A stretch of DNA of 64,000 nucleotides from Variovorax ginsengisoli (GCF_030486595.1 NZ_JAUJZH010000030.1:31068-95067); one strand, 5' to 3'; shown: positions 52,119 through 60,684, counted from the first letter of the stretch. Notes: generated by a model from the letters alone, not told the origin. Numbers and translations: made by a program.

Positions 52119-52616
52119 TTACTTCCTGAATCTGGTTTCGTACTCAACGGCTACCTTCGCTAAGTCTTGCAGCAACTTCTCGTGGGTGCGCCAGAAAATG
52201 TCAGGCGCCTCCTTCGCCAGCTCTAGCCAGAGCGGGCCTTGCATCGTCTCTTCGGTCCACAAGTGAACGCCGCGCCGAGTCGGAGTGATGATCCATGCGT
52301 GATGCGCCCGGGATTCTTTGGAAGCCTTGGGTCCACCGCCCCAGGCGAGACGGGTAATGGGCTCGAACTCCAGCACGGATGCAGCGACGTCCTGGCCAGC
52401 CAGATTGGTCTCGAAACGCGTGCCGGCTTGCAGCGCCTTGTGCCCGTCTAGCAGGTGGACTTCCTGGACTCCAGGATAGAAGAGCGGCCAATTCGTGGTG
52501 TCGAGGAGTAGCGACCAGATGGTCTCCGGTGAGACGGCAACTTCAAGCTCGTTGGTGAAATGAATGGGCGAGCGGCTGGGCGTCATGTCCGCCGGCCAAT
52601 TGATTGCTTCGAACAT
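52119..52616 (-). CDS. SRPBCC family protein (copy 1)
   Basis: A 165-residue START/Bet v1-like (SRPBCC) protein. The N-terminal strand HFTNELEVAVSPETIWSLLL, the segment RLAWGGGP and a long C-terminal helix (LAKEAPDIFWRTHEKLLQDL) fit the fold, which has a deep hydrophobic pocket for a ligand. It is the last gene of a four-gene reverse-strand operon with an SDR and a second SRPBCC protein. The two SRPBCC copies share the elements YDP/PSRSPI-type start, RLAW and LTEET/LWTEET. Confidence 0.88.
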   Translation of the reverse strand: MFEAINWPADMTPSRSPIHFTNELEVAVSPETIWSLLLDTTNWPLFYPGVQEVHLLDGHKALQAGTRFETNLAGQDVAASVLEFEPITRLAWGGGPKASKESRAHHAWIITPTRRGVHLWTEETMQGPLWLELAKEAPDIFWRTHEKLLQDLAKVAVEYETRFRK

Positions 52617-52694
52617 GGGGTGTTCCGTGGGATAAGGTGCTGAAAAACCGAACTTCGCCAGACCGCCTCTAGTGGTGCGAGTCGGCGAGGCAAT

Positions 52695-53489
52695 TCAAGG
52701 GATGGCGCGAATGACGCCGCCGTCGACGCGCAATGCGGCACCGGTCGTTCCGGAGGACTGCTCTGAGCACGCATAGACCACCATGTTCGCGACCTCCTCG
52801 GTCGTCGTGAACCGGTTGATGAGCGTCGTCGGTCGCATCGTCTTCAGGAAGTTCCGTTCAGCCTCCTCCTGCGAAATGCCTTGCTCTTCAGCGGTCGACC
52901 TCATCCAGTTGCCCAGGATCTCGGAGCGGGTCGGCCCTGGCAATACCGCGTTAACGGTGACACCGCTGCCCCCGACCAATTCAGCCAGTCCCCGAGAGAC
53001 GGCGAGCTGCGCCGTCTTCGTCATGCCGTAGTCGATCATTTCCTTCGGAATCGCGACCCCGGACTCGCTGCTGATAAACACGACCCGGCCCCAGCCGCGC
53101 TTGACCATCCCGGGCATGTAGTGCCGTGCGGCGCGCACACCGCTCATGACGTTGAGCTGGAACAGGTCCAGCCATTCGCTGTCTTCCTGTTCGAAGAAGC
53201 CATTGGGATGCGCGGTGCCTGCGTTGTTGACAAGAATGTCTGCCTCGTTGACCTGAGCCGCGAGCGCTGCTGAGCCTTCGGGCGTCGACAGGTCGGCGAC
53301 CACGCCCACGAAGTCGACGTCAGGCAGAAGCGCACGAAGCTCGCGCAACGCGGTCGCGACGCGCTCTTCCCCGCGCCCATTGATGACGACCGATGCGCCT
53401 GCACGTGCGAGTCCTTCGGCGATCGCGCGACCAATGCCTGCTGTGGATCCTGTCACGATCGCCTTGCGGCCCTTGAGTTCGATTTTCAT
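52695..53489 (-). CDS. SDR family oxidoreductase
   Basis: A 264-residue classical SDR. TGSTAGIG (about residues 14-21) binds NAD(P), NNAG is near residue 92, and the catalytic residues are in SSESGVAIPKEMIDYGMTK (S and Y-x3-K). VDGGVIRAIP ends the protein. It is the third gene of the reverse-strand operon (reductase-like, SRPBCC, SDR, SRPBCC). Confidence 0.92.
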   Translation of the reverse strand: MKIELKGRKAIVTGSTAGIGRAIAEGLARAGASVVINGRGEERVATALRELRALLPDVDFVGVVADLSTPEGSAALAAQVNEADILVNNAGTAHPNGFFEQEDSEWLDLFQLNVMSGVRAARHYMPGMVKRGWGRVVFISSESGVAIPKEMIDYGMTKTAQLAVSRGLAELVGGSGVTVNAVLPGPTRSEILGNWMRSTAEEQGISQEEAERNFLKTMRPTTLINRFTTTEEVANMVVYACSEQSSGTTGAALRVDGGVIRAIP

Positions 53490-53534
53490 GAGTTTCTCTT
53501 TGGTGAAGCGAGCGCGTTGCTGTGCGCTCAGGTT

Positions 53535-54053
53535 TCAAGACAGCGTTGTCAAAGCAGCCTTCTTGGCGACTTCGGCTTCGGCGGCATGGGCGAGGCGTTC
53601 CACCCAGTCCTGGTGGTATCGGTAGAGCGCGCCGGGATGCTTGCGTCCGAGTTCTTCGAGGAAGAAGACGCCTTGTTGCGTCTCTTCAGTGAGCACGTGG
53701 CAACCGGTTTCCGTCGGGGTGATGACCCAGCCGTGGTATGCGCTCGAACCGGTCTTGTCGCCGTCGACCGTCGTCGCCCACGCGAGCCTGCGTAGGGGCG
53801 CGCACTCCGTCACGATCAGGCTCATCGGAAAACCCACCGTTACCCGGCTGTAGTGGGTGCCGAGTCCAAGTGCGGTCTCGCCGGTCAAGATCCTGACTTG
53901 ATCTTCGGGAGGAAAGTAGTTTGACCAGCGCTCGGCGTCGACAAGCAGCTGCCACACCACTTCAGGCGGTGCCTTCACGTCGATGTCGTTGAGTGCGTAG
54001 ATCGCCGACCTCCTCGGGTCGTAACGCGTGGGCCAGATGACATGGTCGTACAT
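53535..54053 (-). CDS. SRPBCC family protein (copy 2)
   Basis: A 172-residue SRPBCC protein similar in design to the one at 52119. It begins MYDHVIWPTRYDPRRSAIYA, continues with NDIDVKAPPEVVWQLLVDAE, and has RLAWATTVDGD and HVLTEETQQGVFFLEELGRK. Its fold suggests a hydrophobic ligand. It starts three bases after the stop of the reductase-like gene, so the genes are translationally linked. Confidence 0.88.
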   Translation of the reverse strand: MYDHVIWPTRYDPRRSAIYALNDIDVKAPPEVVWQLLVDAERWSNYFPPEDQVRILTGETALGLGTHYSRVTVGFPMSLIVTECAPLRRLAWATTVDGDKTGSSAYHGWVITPTETGCHVLTEETQQGVFFLEELGRKHPGALYRYHQDWVERLAHAAEAEVAKKAALTTLS

Positions 54054-54056
54054 AGT

Positions 54057-54659
54057 TCAGTTCGCCGGTTTGAACAGGTCTTGGAAAATGAGGGGCGCCC
54101 AACTCTTGTCCCGCGCCTGAACGAGTTGCCCGCCTTCCGCGATCTTTCCGAGACTGACTGGCGCGTAGCCGAGACGTTCGAGCAAGGCGGCCACCGTAGC
54201 GCTCGCGCCTTCATCGTCGCTCGACGTGAAGATGACCCGACGGCCAGCGGCGGTGCCGGCCTCCTGGGCAAGAACGCCTGCGGGCAGATGGTTGAACGCC
54301 TTGACGAGCTTCGCTCCGGGCATTGCCTTCGCCACGAACGCCGACGACGGCAAGTTGTCCAGGTCTGACAGCGGCACGCCATAGGCGTTGGTGGCGTCGA
54401 TGACGACCTTGTCATGCCACGTCGCGGCGGCCTTGGCGACGTCGCGATGCGACTCGAAGGGAACCGCGAGGACAATCACGTCGGCCTCGAGCGCTTGCGC
54501 AAGCGTCATCGGAGCCACCGAGTTGCCGAGCTCTTGGGCAATTGCCACCAGCGAGCCCGGCCCGCGCCTGTTGGCGATACCGACCGTGATGTCATGACGG
54601 GCAAATTGGCTGGCCAGGGCCTTGCCGACGCTGCCGCTGCCGATGATGGAATAAGTCAT
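54057..54659 (-). CDS. F420-reductase-like NAD(P)-binding protein (copy 3)
   Basis: A 200-residue Rossmann protein starting MTYSIIGSGSVGKALASQFA, with the dinucleotide motif GSGSVGKALA, then ADVIVLAVPFESHRDVAKAA and LVKAFNHLPAGVLAQEAG. It is the first gene of the reverse-strand operon and is divergent from a LysR gene at 54825. It is less similar to the two copies at 49408 and 51061 than they are to each other. AAAGG precedes the ATG. Confidence 0.88.
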   Translation of the reverse strand: MTYSIIGSGSVGKALASQFARHDITVGIANRRGPGSLVAIAQELGNSVAPMTLAQALEADVIVLAVPFESHRDVAKAAATWHDKVVIDATNAYGVPLSDLDNLPSSAFVAKAMPGAKLVKAFNHLPAGVLAQEAGTAAGRRVIFTSSDDEGASATVAALLERLGYAPVSLGKIAEGGQLVQARDKSWAPLIFQDLFKPAN

Positions 54660-54794
54660 GGAGATACCTTTGTTGGGGGGGCCAGGGTCGTGAGCGATGC
54701 CGAACTGGCTGCTGTTGCGTATGCCCCTTGCTGCTTGGCTACCAATGGTGACGACGACCGGGGCATCTGAGAAGACGGTATATTGAGATGCAAT

Positions 54795-54813
54795 CCATCT
54801 CCATTTGAGATGG
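54795..54813. promoter_or_regulatory. Inverted repeat CCATCTC-N5-GAGATGG, likely LysR operator
   Basis: CCATCTC (54795-54801) and GAGATGG (54807-54813) form a perfect 7-bp inverted repeat around five bases, 11 bases before the LysR ATG. GCATCT and AGATGC lie a little further upstream as a second, wider pair. The position between the divergent LysR gene and the reductase/SRPBCC/SDR operon suggests an autoregulatory and activation site. Confidence 0.55.
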
Positions 54814-54824
54814 AAGGGGTGTGC

Positions 54825-55778
54825 ATGCTCGATGGTGTTTCGCTGGATCAGCTCAGAACCTTCATCGCGGCGGTCGACGAGGGGAGCTTCTCGGCGGCGG
54901 CTCGAAAGCTGAACCGTGTTCAGTCCGCCGTGAGCGGCTGGGTCGGTGGGCTTGAGGACCAGATCGGCGTAGTGCTATTCGATCGCTCGGGCCGATTCCC
55001 GAAGCTCACGCCAGAGGGCGTGCTGTTGCTTGCGGACGCCCGAAACATCGTCTACAGCGTGGACACGCTGAAGGCTCGCGCCAAGCTCATGACGTCCGGC
55101 GTCGAGGCGGAGCTATCCGTCGTGATCGATGTATTCTTCCCTACCGGCGTCGTCAGCGCCGTCGCGAAAGCGTTCGCGGCCCAGTTCCCATTGACGCCGC
55201 TTCGGCTTTTTGTCGAAGCTTTGGGCGCGGCCTATCAACCAGTTCTGGACGGCCGATGTAGCCTGGGTGTCCTTCCTCCCTTGCCGCGTGCCTTCCCGAC
55301 GTTGGTCAGCGAGCGACTGGGCGAGCTGCCGTTGATCGCGGTTGCCTCGCCCTGTCATCCCCTCGCGAAGTTTGGGGGACGCGTGCCGCGGCGCGAACTG
55401 GCACAGCACGTCCAACTGGTGCTCACCGACCGATCCGACCTCACGGCCGGCCGGGACTTCGCTGTTGCGTCGCCGATGACTTGGCGACTGGCGGATCTGT
55501 CCACCAAACATGCCTTTCTCAAAGACTGCGTGGGATGGGGCGGCATGCCCTGGCACATGATCGAAAAGGATGTCGCTGCCGGAACGCTGGTCACCCTGGA
55601 TGTGGACGAGATGCCCTTAACGGGTTTCATGTTGACGATGTCCGCATTCCATCGCGCCTCGGCGCCTCCAGGGCCTGCCGGAAAATGGTTCGTCGACCAG
55701 TTGAAGGCCCTTTGGCAACAAGTCCGAATCGTCCCGACTGGCTCGGGAGCGGCAGGCGCATTTGAGACCGCCGACTGA
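54825..55778 (+). CDS. LysR family regulator of the SRPBCC/SDR operon
   Basis: A 317-residue LysR protein. The HTH is at about residues 4-62 (SLDQLRTFIAAVDEGSFSAA then RVQSAVSGWVGGLEDQIGVV). The effector domain carries VEALGAAYQPVLDGRCSLGV and VGWGGMPWHMIEKDVAAGTL, which are matched by the remnant at 47650. AAGGGG precedes the ATG at 54825. It is divergent from the four-gene operon and lies opposite the HxlR gene. Confidence 0.92.
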   Translation: MLDGVSLDQLRTFIAAVDEGSFSAAARKLNRVQSAVSGWVGGLEDQIGVVLFDRSGRFPKLTPEGVLLLADARNIVYSVDTLKARAKLMTSGVEAELSVVIDVFFPTGVVSAVAKAFAAQFPLTPLRLFVEALGAAYQPVLDGRCSLGVLPPLPRAFPTLVSERLGELPLIAVASPCHPLAKFGGRVPRRELAQHVQLVLTDRSDLTAGRDFAVASPMTWRLADLSTKHAFLKDCVGWGGMPWHMIEKDVAAGTLVTLDVDEMPLTGFMLTMSAFHRASAPPGPAGKWFVDQLKALWQQVRIVPTGSGAAGAFETAD

Positions 55779-55858
55779 GTCTGGGTCGAAGCTGGGCGCT
55801 ATCGCGCTTGGTAGCCGGTCGCGCGTGCGCTCCCGCTTCAAGTCCAACACTAAGCCCG

Positions 55859-56317
55859 TCAGCGTCTTCTTGACAGATTGATCGACGTAGCCGACGACGT
55901 GCCGTCCTCCCAGGACTGGAGGGGCGTCCGTCTCGTCAGCTTTTCAGCACCCTGTAGTAACAAGGTGTCTCGCTTGGCGAAGATGCTCGCCATTTCCGCC
56001 GCGTTCTCGGTTCCCCAAGTACACAACGGGACGATCGCCTCGGCCAAGCTGCGACCGAGCGCAGTCAGCGCGTAGTCGACACGCGGCGGCACTTCCTTGT
56101 AGTCGTTCCGCGCCAGCACACGATCGGCCTCCAGATCCTTCAATTGCTGGATCAGCACCTTGTCGCTGACGCCCGGGATCAAGCGCTTGAGCTCGCCATA
56201 GCGCCTCGGGCCGTCGCGCAGGAAGAACAGGACCAACGGTTTCCACTTGCCCGAAATGATGCGGAGCGTGGCGTTGAGCCCGCAGCCGGTATCGCAGATT
56301 TGAGAAGGCATCGTCAT
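55859..56317 (-). CDS. HxlR family transcriptional regulator
   Basis: A 152-residue winged-helix HxlR protein. CDTGCGLNATLRIISGKWKP and RDGPRRYGELKRLIPGVSDK form the typical N-terminal HTH with conserved cysteines, followed by VLIQQLKDLEADRVLARNDY and PPRVDYALTALGRSLAEAIV. HxlR proteins often sense electrophiles or aldehydes through cysteine. The ATG at 56317 avoids running across the upstream ATACTT repeats, whereas an ATG at 56353 would include them. It is divergent from the SDR at 56433. Confidence 0.9.
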   Translation of the reverse strand: MTMPSQICDTGCGLNATLRIISGKWKPLVLFFLRDGPRRYGELKRLIPGVSDKVLIQQLKDLEADRVLARNDYKEVPPRVDYALTALGRSLAEAIVPLCTWGTENAAEMASIFAKRDTLLLQGAEKLTRRTPLQSWEDGTSSATSINLSRRR

Positions 56318-56324
56318 TTTTTTG

Positions 56325-56349
56325 ATACTTACCAAAAAGTGCATACTTG
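56325..56349. promoter_or_regulatory. Putative HxlR operator: ATACTT repeats
   Basis: ATACTT occurs at 56325-56330 and 56344-56349, with AAGT between them, in an AT-rich stretch between the HxlR and SDR genes. HxlR-type sites often use spaced TACTT/AAGTA elements. It lies eight bases from the HxlR start. Binding is inferred. Confidence 0.45.
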
Positions 56350-56432
56350 TCAATAGGTTATCGGAACTCCATAGTTGTCCTCAGGCAAGCATTTATTCAG
56401 CTTCCCTGCAACTCCAACTAAGGATTCATGAC

Positions 56433-57167
56433 ATGACCAGACTGAATGGAAAGACCGCTGTGATCACTGGCGGCGCTACCGGCATCGGCCTCGCGGCGGC
56501 AAAGCGCTTCATTGAGGAGGGCGCCTTCGTCTTCATCTTCGGCCGCCGGCAGGAAGCGCTCGACGCCGCTGTGGCCGACCTCGGGCCCAATGCCCGCGCG
56601 GTGAGGGGCTCGGTCTCCGATCTGGACGACCTCGACCGACTCTACGCGGCGGTGAAGGCCGAGCGCGGAAGCCTCGACATCGTCTTCGCCAATGCCGGGG
56701 CGGGAAGCCCACTTGCTCTCGGCGGGATCAGCGCCGAGCACATTGACGAGACTTTCGACACCAATGTGAAGGGCACGATCTTCACGGTGCAGAAGGCGCT
56801 ACCGCTGATGGGGCAAGGCGGTTCGATCATCCTGACCGGATCGAGCGCCGGCACCACGGGCGCCCCTGCATTCAGCGTCTACAGCGCGAGTAAGGCGGCA
56901 GTGCGCAACCTCGCGCGGACTTGGGCGGAGGACCTGAAGGGCACCGGTATTCGGGTCAACGTGCTGTCACCCGGGCCGACGGCGACCGAACTCGCGAAGG
57001 CAGCGCTAGGCGAGGAAGGCATGAAGATGTTCGCCTCGATGAATCCGCTGCAGCGCATGGCCGCTCCGGCGGAGCTCGGGGCGGCGGCTGCCTTTCTCGC
57101 GTCCCAGGACAGCAGCTTCATGACCGCCAGCGAGGTCGCAGTCGACGGCGGCCTGGCGCAAATCTGA
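56433..57167 (+). CDS. SDR family oxidoreductase (HxlR-linked)
   Basis: A 244-residue classical SDR. GGATGIGLAAAKRFIEEG binds NAD(P), ANAGAG replaces the usual NNAG, and the catalytic S-Y-x3-K is TGSSAGTTGAPAFSVYSASK. The protein ends VAVDGGLAQI. The ATG at 56433 starts the fold. It is divergent from HxlR, which probably controls it in response to an electrophile or aldehyde. Confidence 0.92.
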   Translation: MTRLNGKTAVITGGATGIGLAAAKRFIEEGAFVFIFGRRQEALDAAVADLGPNARAVRGSVSDLDDLDRLYAAVKAERGSLDIVFANAGAGSPLALGGISAEHIDETFDTNVKGTIFTVQKALPLMGQGGSIILTGSSAGTTGAPAFSVYSASKAAVRNLARTWAEDLKGTGIRVNVLSPGPTATELAKAALGEEGMKMFASMNPLQRMAAPAELGAAAAFLASQDSSFMTASEVAVDGGLAQI

Positions 57168-57241
57168 CGCGCCACGCCCGGCCGGTCACTCCATTCGATA
57201 CTCGGAGCTCGTCGGGCGCGGCAACCTCCTAAGGAAAATAT

Positions 57242-57325
57242 ATGAGCTACGCAATTATTGGCTTCGGCAAGATCGGCCAGGCTCTTGGGCCAGGCTGTAA
57301 ACTAGGCCCAGTTTCGCCGGTGTAA
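57242..57325 (+). pseudogene. Truncated F420-reductase-like N-terminus
   Basis: After AAGGAAAATAT the ATG at 57242 starts MSYAIIGFGKIGQALG, the beginning of another F420-reductase-like protein, but after about 16 residues the sequence becomes the reverse of an enoyl-CoA hydratase and ends at 57325. It is a fourth, cut copy of the family in this window and lies just behind the SDR. Confidence 0.65.
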
Positions 57326-57714
57326 TTCCAAACCGCGAGCCTCCTTGGGCAAACCTCAAGTCACAAGCGAGGGCCAACTCCACACCGCCGCCTATGCAGT
57401 CGCCGCGGATCATCGCAATCACAGGCTTTTCACACCGTCCGATCGCAGACTCGGCAGGATGGACCGAATCCATGAACTCCCAGGCCAGCTCTTCGCTGCC
57501 GGCGTGTTCGGCGATCTCGTCGATATCCGCGCCCGCAGCGAATGACGTCGACACCTTGGATGATCAGGACTTTGATGGTGAGGTCGGTTGACACCTCCGC
57601 GAGAAGCGGCGGGATCGCGCGCCACATTGCAAGAGAAAGGGCATTGCGCCTCTCTGGCCGATCGATGACGAGCTGTGCGACCTCGCCGCTGCGCTTCAGG
57701 TAGAGATGAGGTGA
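57296..57714 (-). pseudogene. Enoyl-CoA hydratase remnant
   Basis: The reverse strand reads HLYLKRSGEVAQLVIDRPER, RNALSLAMWRAIPPLLAEVS and IKVLIIQGVD, then after a frameshift near 57550 continues AAGADIDEIAEHAG and RGDCIGGGVELALACDLRFA up to about 57296. The C-terminal third is missing. It is fused to the cut reductase-like gene on the other strand at about 57295. Confidence 0.75.
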
Positions 57715-58276
57715 GGGACCAACTTCCGCGTCAGCTCCTTTTCGCCAGCGGGCAGCCGCTGTCCTCGACAGGCCGAAATGCCTCGGCCTACGCCCGCGTG
57801 CATTTATGAGCCGAGAGAATGTGGTGCGTCGCAGCGTCATCGGGAAATCGATGCCCTGTGCGATTGCAGCGAATCGCGGCTTAACCATCACACACAACCC
57901 ATAGCCGAACCACTCTCCTTGCACGTCGCTCTGCTCGCACACGTGCCCGTCGATCACGGGTTGAAATCCGACCATCGGCCAGAGTCGACCGGGCCCGCAC
58001 TGCTGCGTCGCGCTCGTCCAGCAAGCTGCCAATGTTGTTCATCCTCATTCGTGGACTTCCCCCGAATCGTCCTTGAAAACGTGAGCATCGAACAGGCCCA
58101 CATTTGTGACAAGTCGTCGTTTTCCTACCCGCGCCGCGCGGCCAGAATCGCGCATTTTTTGCACGTGAATGAATACGTCAGTGGCTGCGTGCTGTCAGAA
58201 GCCGGCCCGCAGTCGCTGCCGACCCGATTGCTGCAATTCGAGACTCGTCGACGGGATTCAGAGAGGAGACAAGAGA
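57715..58276. other. Degraded sequence between remnants
   Basis: The reverse strand holds open frames, and around 58030 it reads NNIGSLLDERDAAVRARSTL, which vaguely recalls the N-terminus of acyl-CoA synthetases. No full gene is seen, so this is probably decayed coding DNA. The last bases contain the ribosome-binding site of the small protein at 58277. Confidence 0.35.
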
Positions 58277-58471
58277 ATGCCACTGAAGTTGCTTGCCCAA
58301 ATGGGCAGGAACGCACTGCCTGTGCTCGTTTGCGAGAGAGATTCCATGAACAAAGTGCTTGCGCTGAAGGCCGCGGGCTTGGTGCACACACTTGAATCCG
58401 AGGACCAGGACGAGATGCTCGTCTGCTTGACAGAAGAAGGCCGCCGCGCCCTCGAGCCGGAGCAGCAATAG
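58277..58471 (+). CDS. Small hypothetical protein with winged-helix-like tail
   Basis: A 64-residue protein MPLKLLAQMGRNALPVLVCE with a strong ribosome-binding site (GAGAGGAGACAAGAG) before the ATG at 58277. The C-terminal part (ALKAAGLVHTLESEDQDEML and LTEEGRRAL) resembles the recognition helix and wing of a small winged-helix protein. I do not recognise a named family. It stands alone between remnants. Confidence 0.6.
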   Translation: MPLKLLAQMGRNALPVLVCERDSMNKVLALKAAGLVHTLESEDQDEMLVCLTEEGRRALEPEQQ

Positions 58472-58549
58472 CGGTGCGGTCGAAGGGCAGCCAGCGCCGG
58501 TCTTAGCGTCACAACCTCGATCAGCAAGCTCTCAGATCCTGTCCAGTTG

Positions 58550-58985
58550 CTCGGCGACATGTTCGAAGCGGCCGTGCATTTCGGGCTTCGCCTGTCGGAG
58601 CTGTTATGCGGCTTCGAGCGCGCGCCCGGCGAGGCGCCGGGGGGCCTATCCGGTCGCCTGCCTGCCCCAGGCCTGGGCGGCGGGCTCGGTGTTCATGCTG
58701 CTACAGGCCTGTCTCGGGGTGACCGTCGTGGCGGCTCGCCACCGGGTGCGCGTGACCCACCTCCGCCTGCGCCACGGGACGGGATCGAGGCCATCCACAT
58801 CGCCGGACTGCAGGTGGGCGTGCGCTCGCGACAGCACCGTCTTTCTCTGCCGCCCGGCGGCCGCGGAACACGAACCGACCGCGGCGTCGCTGCGGGTGCA
58901 GGTCAGCGTGGGCGTCGACTGGGAGCTACGGGTCCACGTGTTGAAGCGCAAGGGCGGCGTCCATGACGGCGTGCTCCGCCTTCCC
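58550..58985 (+). pseudogene. Glycogen debranching enzyme (amylo-alpha-1,6-glucosidase-like) C-terminal remnant
   Basis: Three frames in turn read MFEAAVHFGLRLSELLCGFE, YPVACLPQAWAAGSVFMLLQ and ACLGVTVV, then GIEAIHIAGLQVG. These match the last about 130 residues of GDE C-terminal domain proteins (LPELFCGF, YPVACLPQAW, ACLGL). Frameshifts separate them and the N-terminal part is gone. Confidence 0.65.
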
Positions 58986-59367
58986 TCGATTCCACGCGGC
59001 CTCGCTCGGCTCATCACGCCCAGGCTCGCCAAGCCGAGCGTGCGCCACGTCGGCCGGGGTGGAATTGCTCAACCCCAACTTCGGCGCGGACCTTGTCCGG
59101 AGCCGCTAGGTCCGACGGACCGTGCGCTTGGCCGGATTTCAAGCCTAGCGGTCGCAACACGGCAAGATCCCACCATCATGACGCCCGCCTTTGAGCGCGA
59201 GCGGCGCATGCGAGGCTTCGCCGGCACGAGCATGCAAACAACTTTGTATCGAGCTTCGGTCCAATGCGCCATCACTTCGCGCTCGATCGCCAACGGCTGC
59301 GCGCCTCGCGCCGCCCCTTCCGCGACGTGAGAGGTCTGACTGGAACATTACGACCTGGGTCTAGTTC
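58986..59367. other. Intergenic region, nothing recognised
   Basis: Several high-GC open frames cross this stretch without a recognisable domain. The last bases before 59368 lead into the MarR-type operator and the promoter region of the HPP gene. Confidence 0.35.
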
Positions 59368-59384
59368 TATCACGTCGTGATGTA
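59368..59384. promoter_or_regulatory. Putative MarR operator A (upstream of HPP gene)
   Basis: TATCACGTCGTGATGTA contains the perfect palindrome ATCACG-T-CGTGAT (59369-59381). It lies about 28 bases before the HPP start. It matches the site before the MarR gene (60638-60654) in 12 of 17 positions, which suggests one regulator for both. Binding is inferred. Confidence 0.6.
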
Positions 59385-59412
59385 ATGCAGGCTTTGCCCA
59401 TTTCTCTTGCCT

Positions 59413-60600
59413 ATGAATCTCACGCTCCCGCGCTGGCTCACGGCCCTGTTGCCGGCTCGAGCGACGGTCAGCCAAGCCGAACGACTGCGTTCCGGCTTGG
59501 GCGCCTTGCTCGGCATCTTCTTGACGGGTTTCCTTAGTGCGGTGCTGCTTGACTCGCCGGTGGCTGCGGCCTGGCTCATCGCCCCCATGGGCGCCTCCGC
59601 CGTGTTGCTCTTCGGCGTGCCCGCGAGCCCTCTTGCGCAGCCCTGGTCGATCCTGGGAGGGAATCTGGTTGCAGCGCTAATCGGCGTTACCTGCGCCAAG
59701 ACCATTCATGCGCCCATACCCGCTGCGGCAGTTGCCATCTTTTTTGCCATCGGTGCGATGTTTGCCCTGCACTGCGTACATCCACCGAGCGGGGCCGTTG
59801 CACTGACTGCGGTGCTGGGCGGCCCCGAGATTCACGCAGCAGGTTACGGATTCGTCGTGGCCCCAGTAGGACTGAATTCTATGCTTCTTCTCCTCGTTGC
59901 CGTGATCTACAACAGGGCGGCCGGGCGCCGCTACCCGCATAGCCAACAGCCCGAAGCGCAGCGCGCGCATCAAACCGACGATTTGGTCCCCATGGCCCGG
60001 CTCGGATTCACCGCACAGGATATTCAGGCCGCAGTGAAAGACTATGACCAGGTTCTGGACGTCAGCGAGGACGACCTCGATGCATTGTTCAGGCGCACTG
60101 AGATGCACGCCTTCCGTCGACGCTTCGGCGACACTTTCTGCCGCGACATCATGTCAAAAGATGTCGTGGCGGTGGAATTCGGGACCGAACTGGCACAGGC
60201 CTGGACCCTCATGCGGGTGCATGAAATCGAGGCGTTGCCGGTGCTGAACTCGGCGCGACATGTGATCGGCATTCTGACGCGGTCCGATTTCATCTATCAC
60301 GCGGATCTGTCCGACTACACCGGGATGCGCGGTCGCCTGAAGACCTTCCTTCGACGCACGGACCACACCCATTCAGACAAGCACGAAGTGGTCGGGCAGA
60401 TCATGAGCACCAACGTCAAGACGGCCCTGGATTCGACGCCGCTCGCCGAACTCGTGCCCCTCATGTCCGATGCTGGATTTCACCACTTACCTGTGGTCGA
60501 TTCACGGTCTCGCCTGGTGGGCATGGTCACGCAGACGGACCTCGTCGGCGCGCTCTACGAAACCGGCCTGGCCAGGATCGACGGTGACCACAACACCTGA
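59413..60600 (+). CDS. HPP family membrane protein with two CBS domains
   Basis: A 395-residue protein. Residues about 20-175 form an HPP membrane domain with several hydrophobic segments and the family signature HCVHPPSGAVAL. Two CBS domains follow (about 245-305: DIMSKDVVAVEFGTELAQAW; and 330-390: IMSTNVKTALDSTPLAELVP). HPP proteins have been linked to nitrite transport in plants and cyanobacteria; the bacterial HPP-CBS type is not well studied. The ATG at 59413 is used; a TTG at 59407 is possible. It shares an operator-like site with the MarR gene and is followed by a MarR/ClC operon. Confidence 0.9.
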   Translation: MNLTLPRWLTALLPARATVSQAERLRSGLGALLGIFLTGFLSAVLLDSPVAAAWLIAPMGASAVLLFGVPASPLAQPWSILGGNLVAALIGVTCAKTIHAPIPAAAVAIFFAIGAMFALHCVHPPSGAVALTAVLGGPEIHAAGYGFVVAPVGLNSMLLLLVAVIYNRAAGRRYPHSQQPEAQRAHQTDDLVPMARLGFTAQDIQAAVKDYDQVLDVSEDDLDALFRRTEMHAFRRRFGDTFCRDIMSKDVVAVEFGTELAQAWTLMRVHEIEALPVLNSARHVIGILTRSDFIYHADLSDYTGMRGRLKTFLRRTDHTHSDKHEVVGQIMSTNVKTALDSTPLAELVPLMSDAGFHHLPVVDSRSRLVGMVTQTDLVGALYETGLARIDGDHNT

Positions 60601-60637
60601 CCAATCCTCAGCCCGGTCAAGTCCCCGACCGTCAATA

Positions 60638-60654
60638 TGTCACGAGATGATATA
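60638..60654. promoter_or_regulatory. Putative MarR operator B (upstream of MarR gene)
   Basis: TGTCACGAGATGATATA lies 31 bases before the MarR start at 60685 and resembles operator A (shared pattern T-x-TCACG-x3-TGAT-x-TA). It overlaps what may be the -10 region (GATATA). An ATG at 60637 would place it inside the coding region, which supports the later start. Confidence 0.6.
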
Positions 60655-60684
60655 AATGCGGCCCCTTCGCACATTCCATCTGTT

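Noticed and set aside
57715..58032. Possible acyl-CoA synthetase N-terminus on the reverse strand
   Set aside because: The similarity (NIGSLLDERDAAVRA) is only a few residues long and is followed by unrelated sequence.
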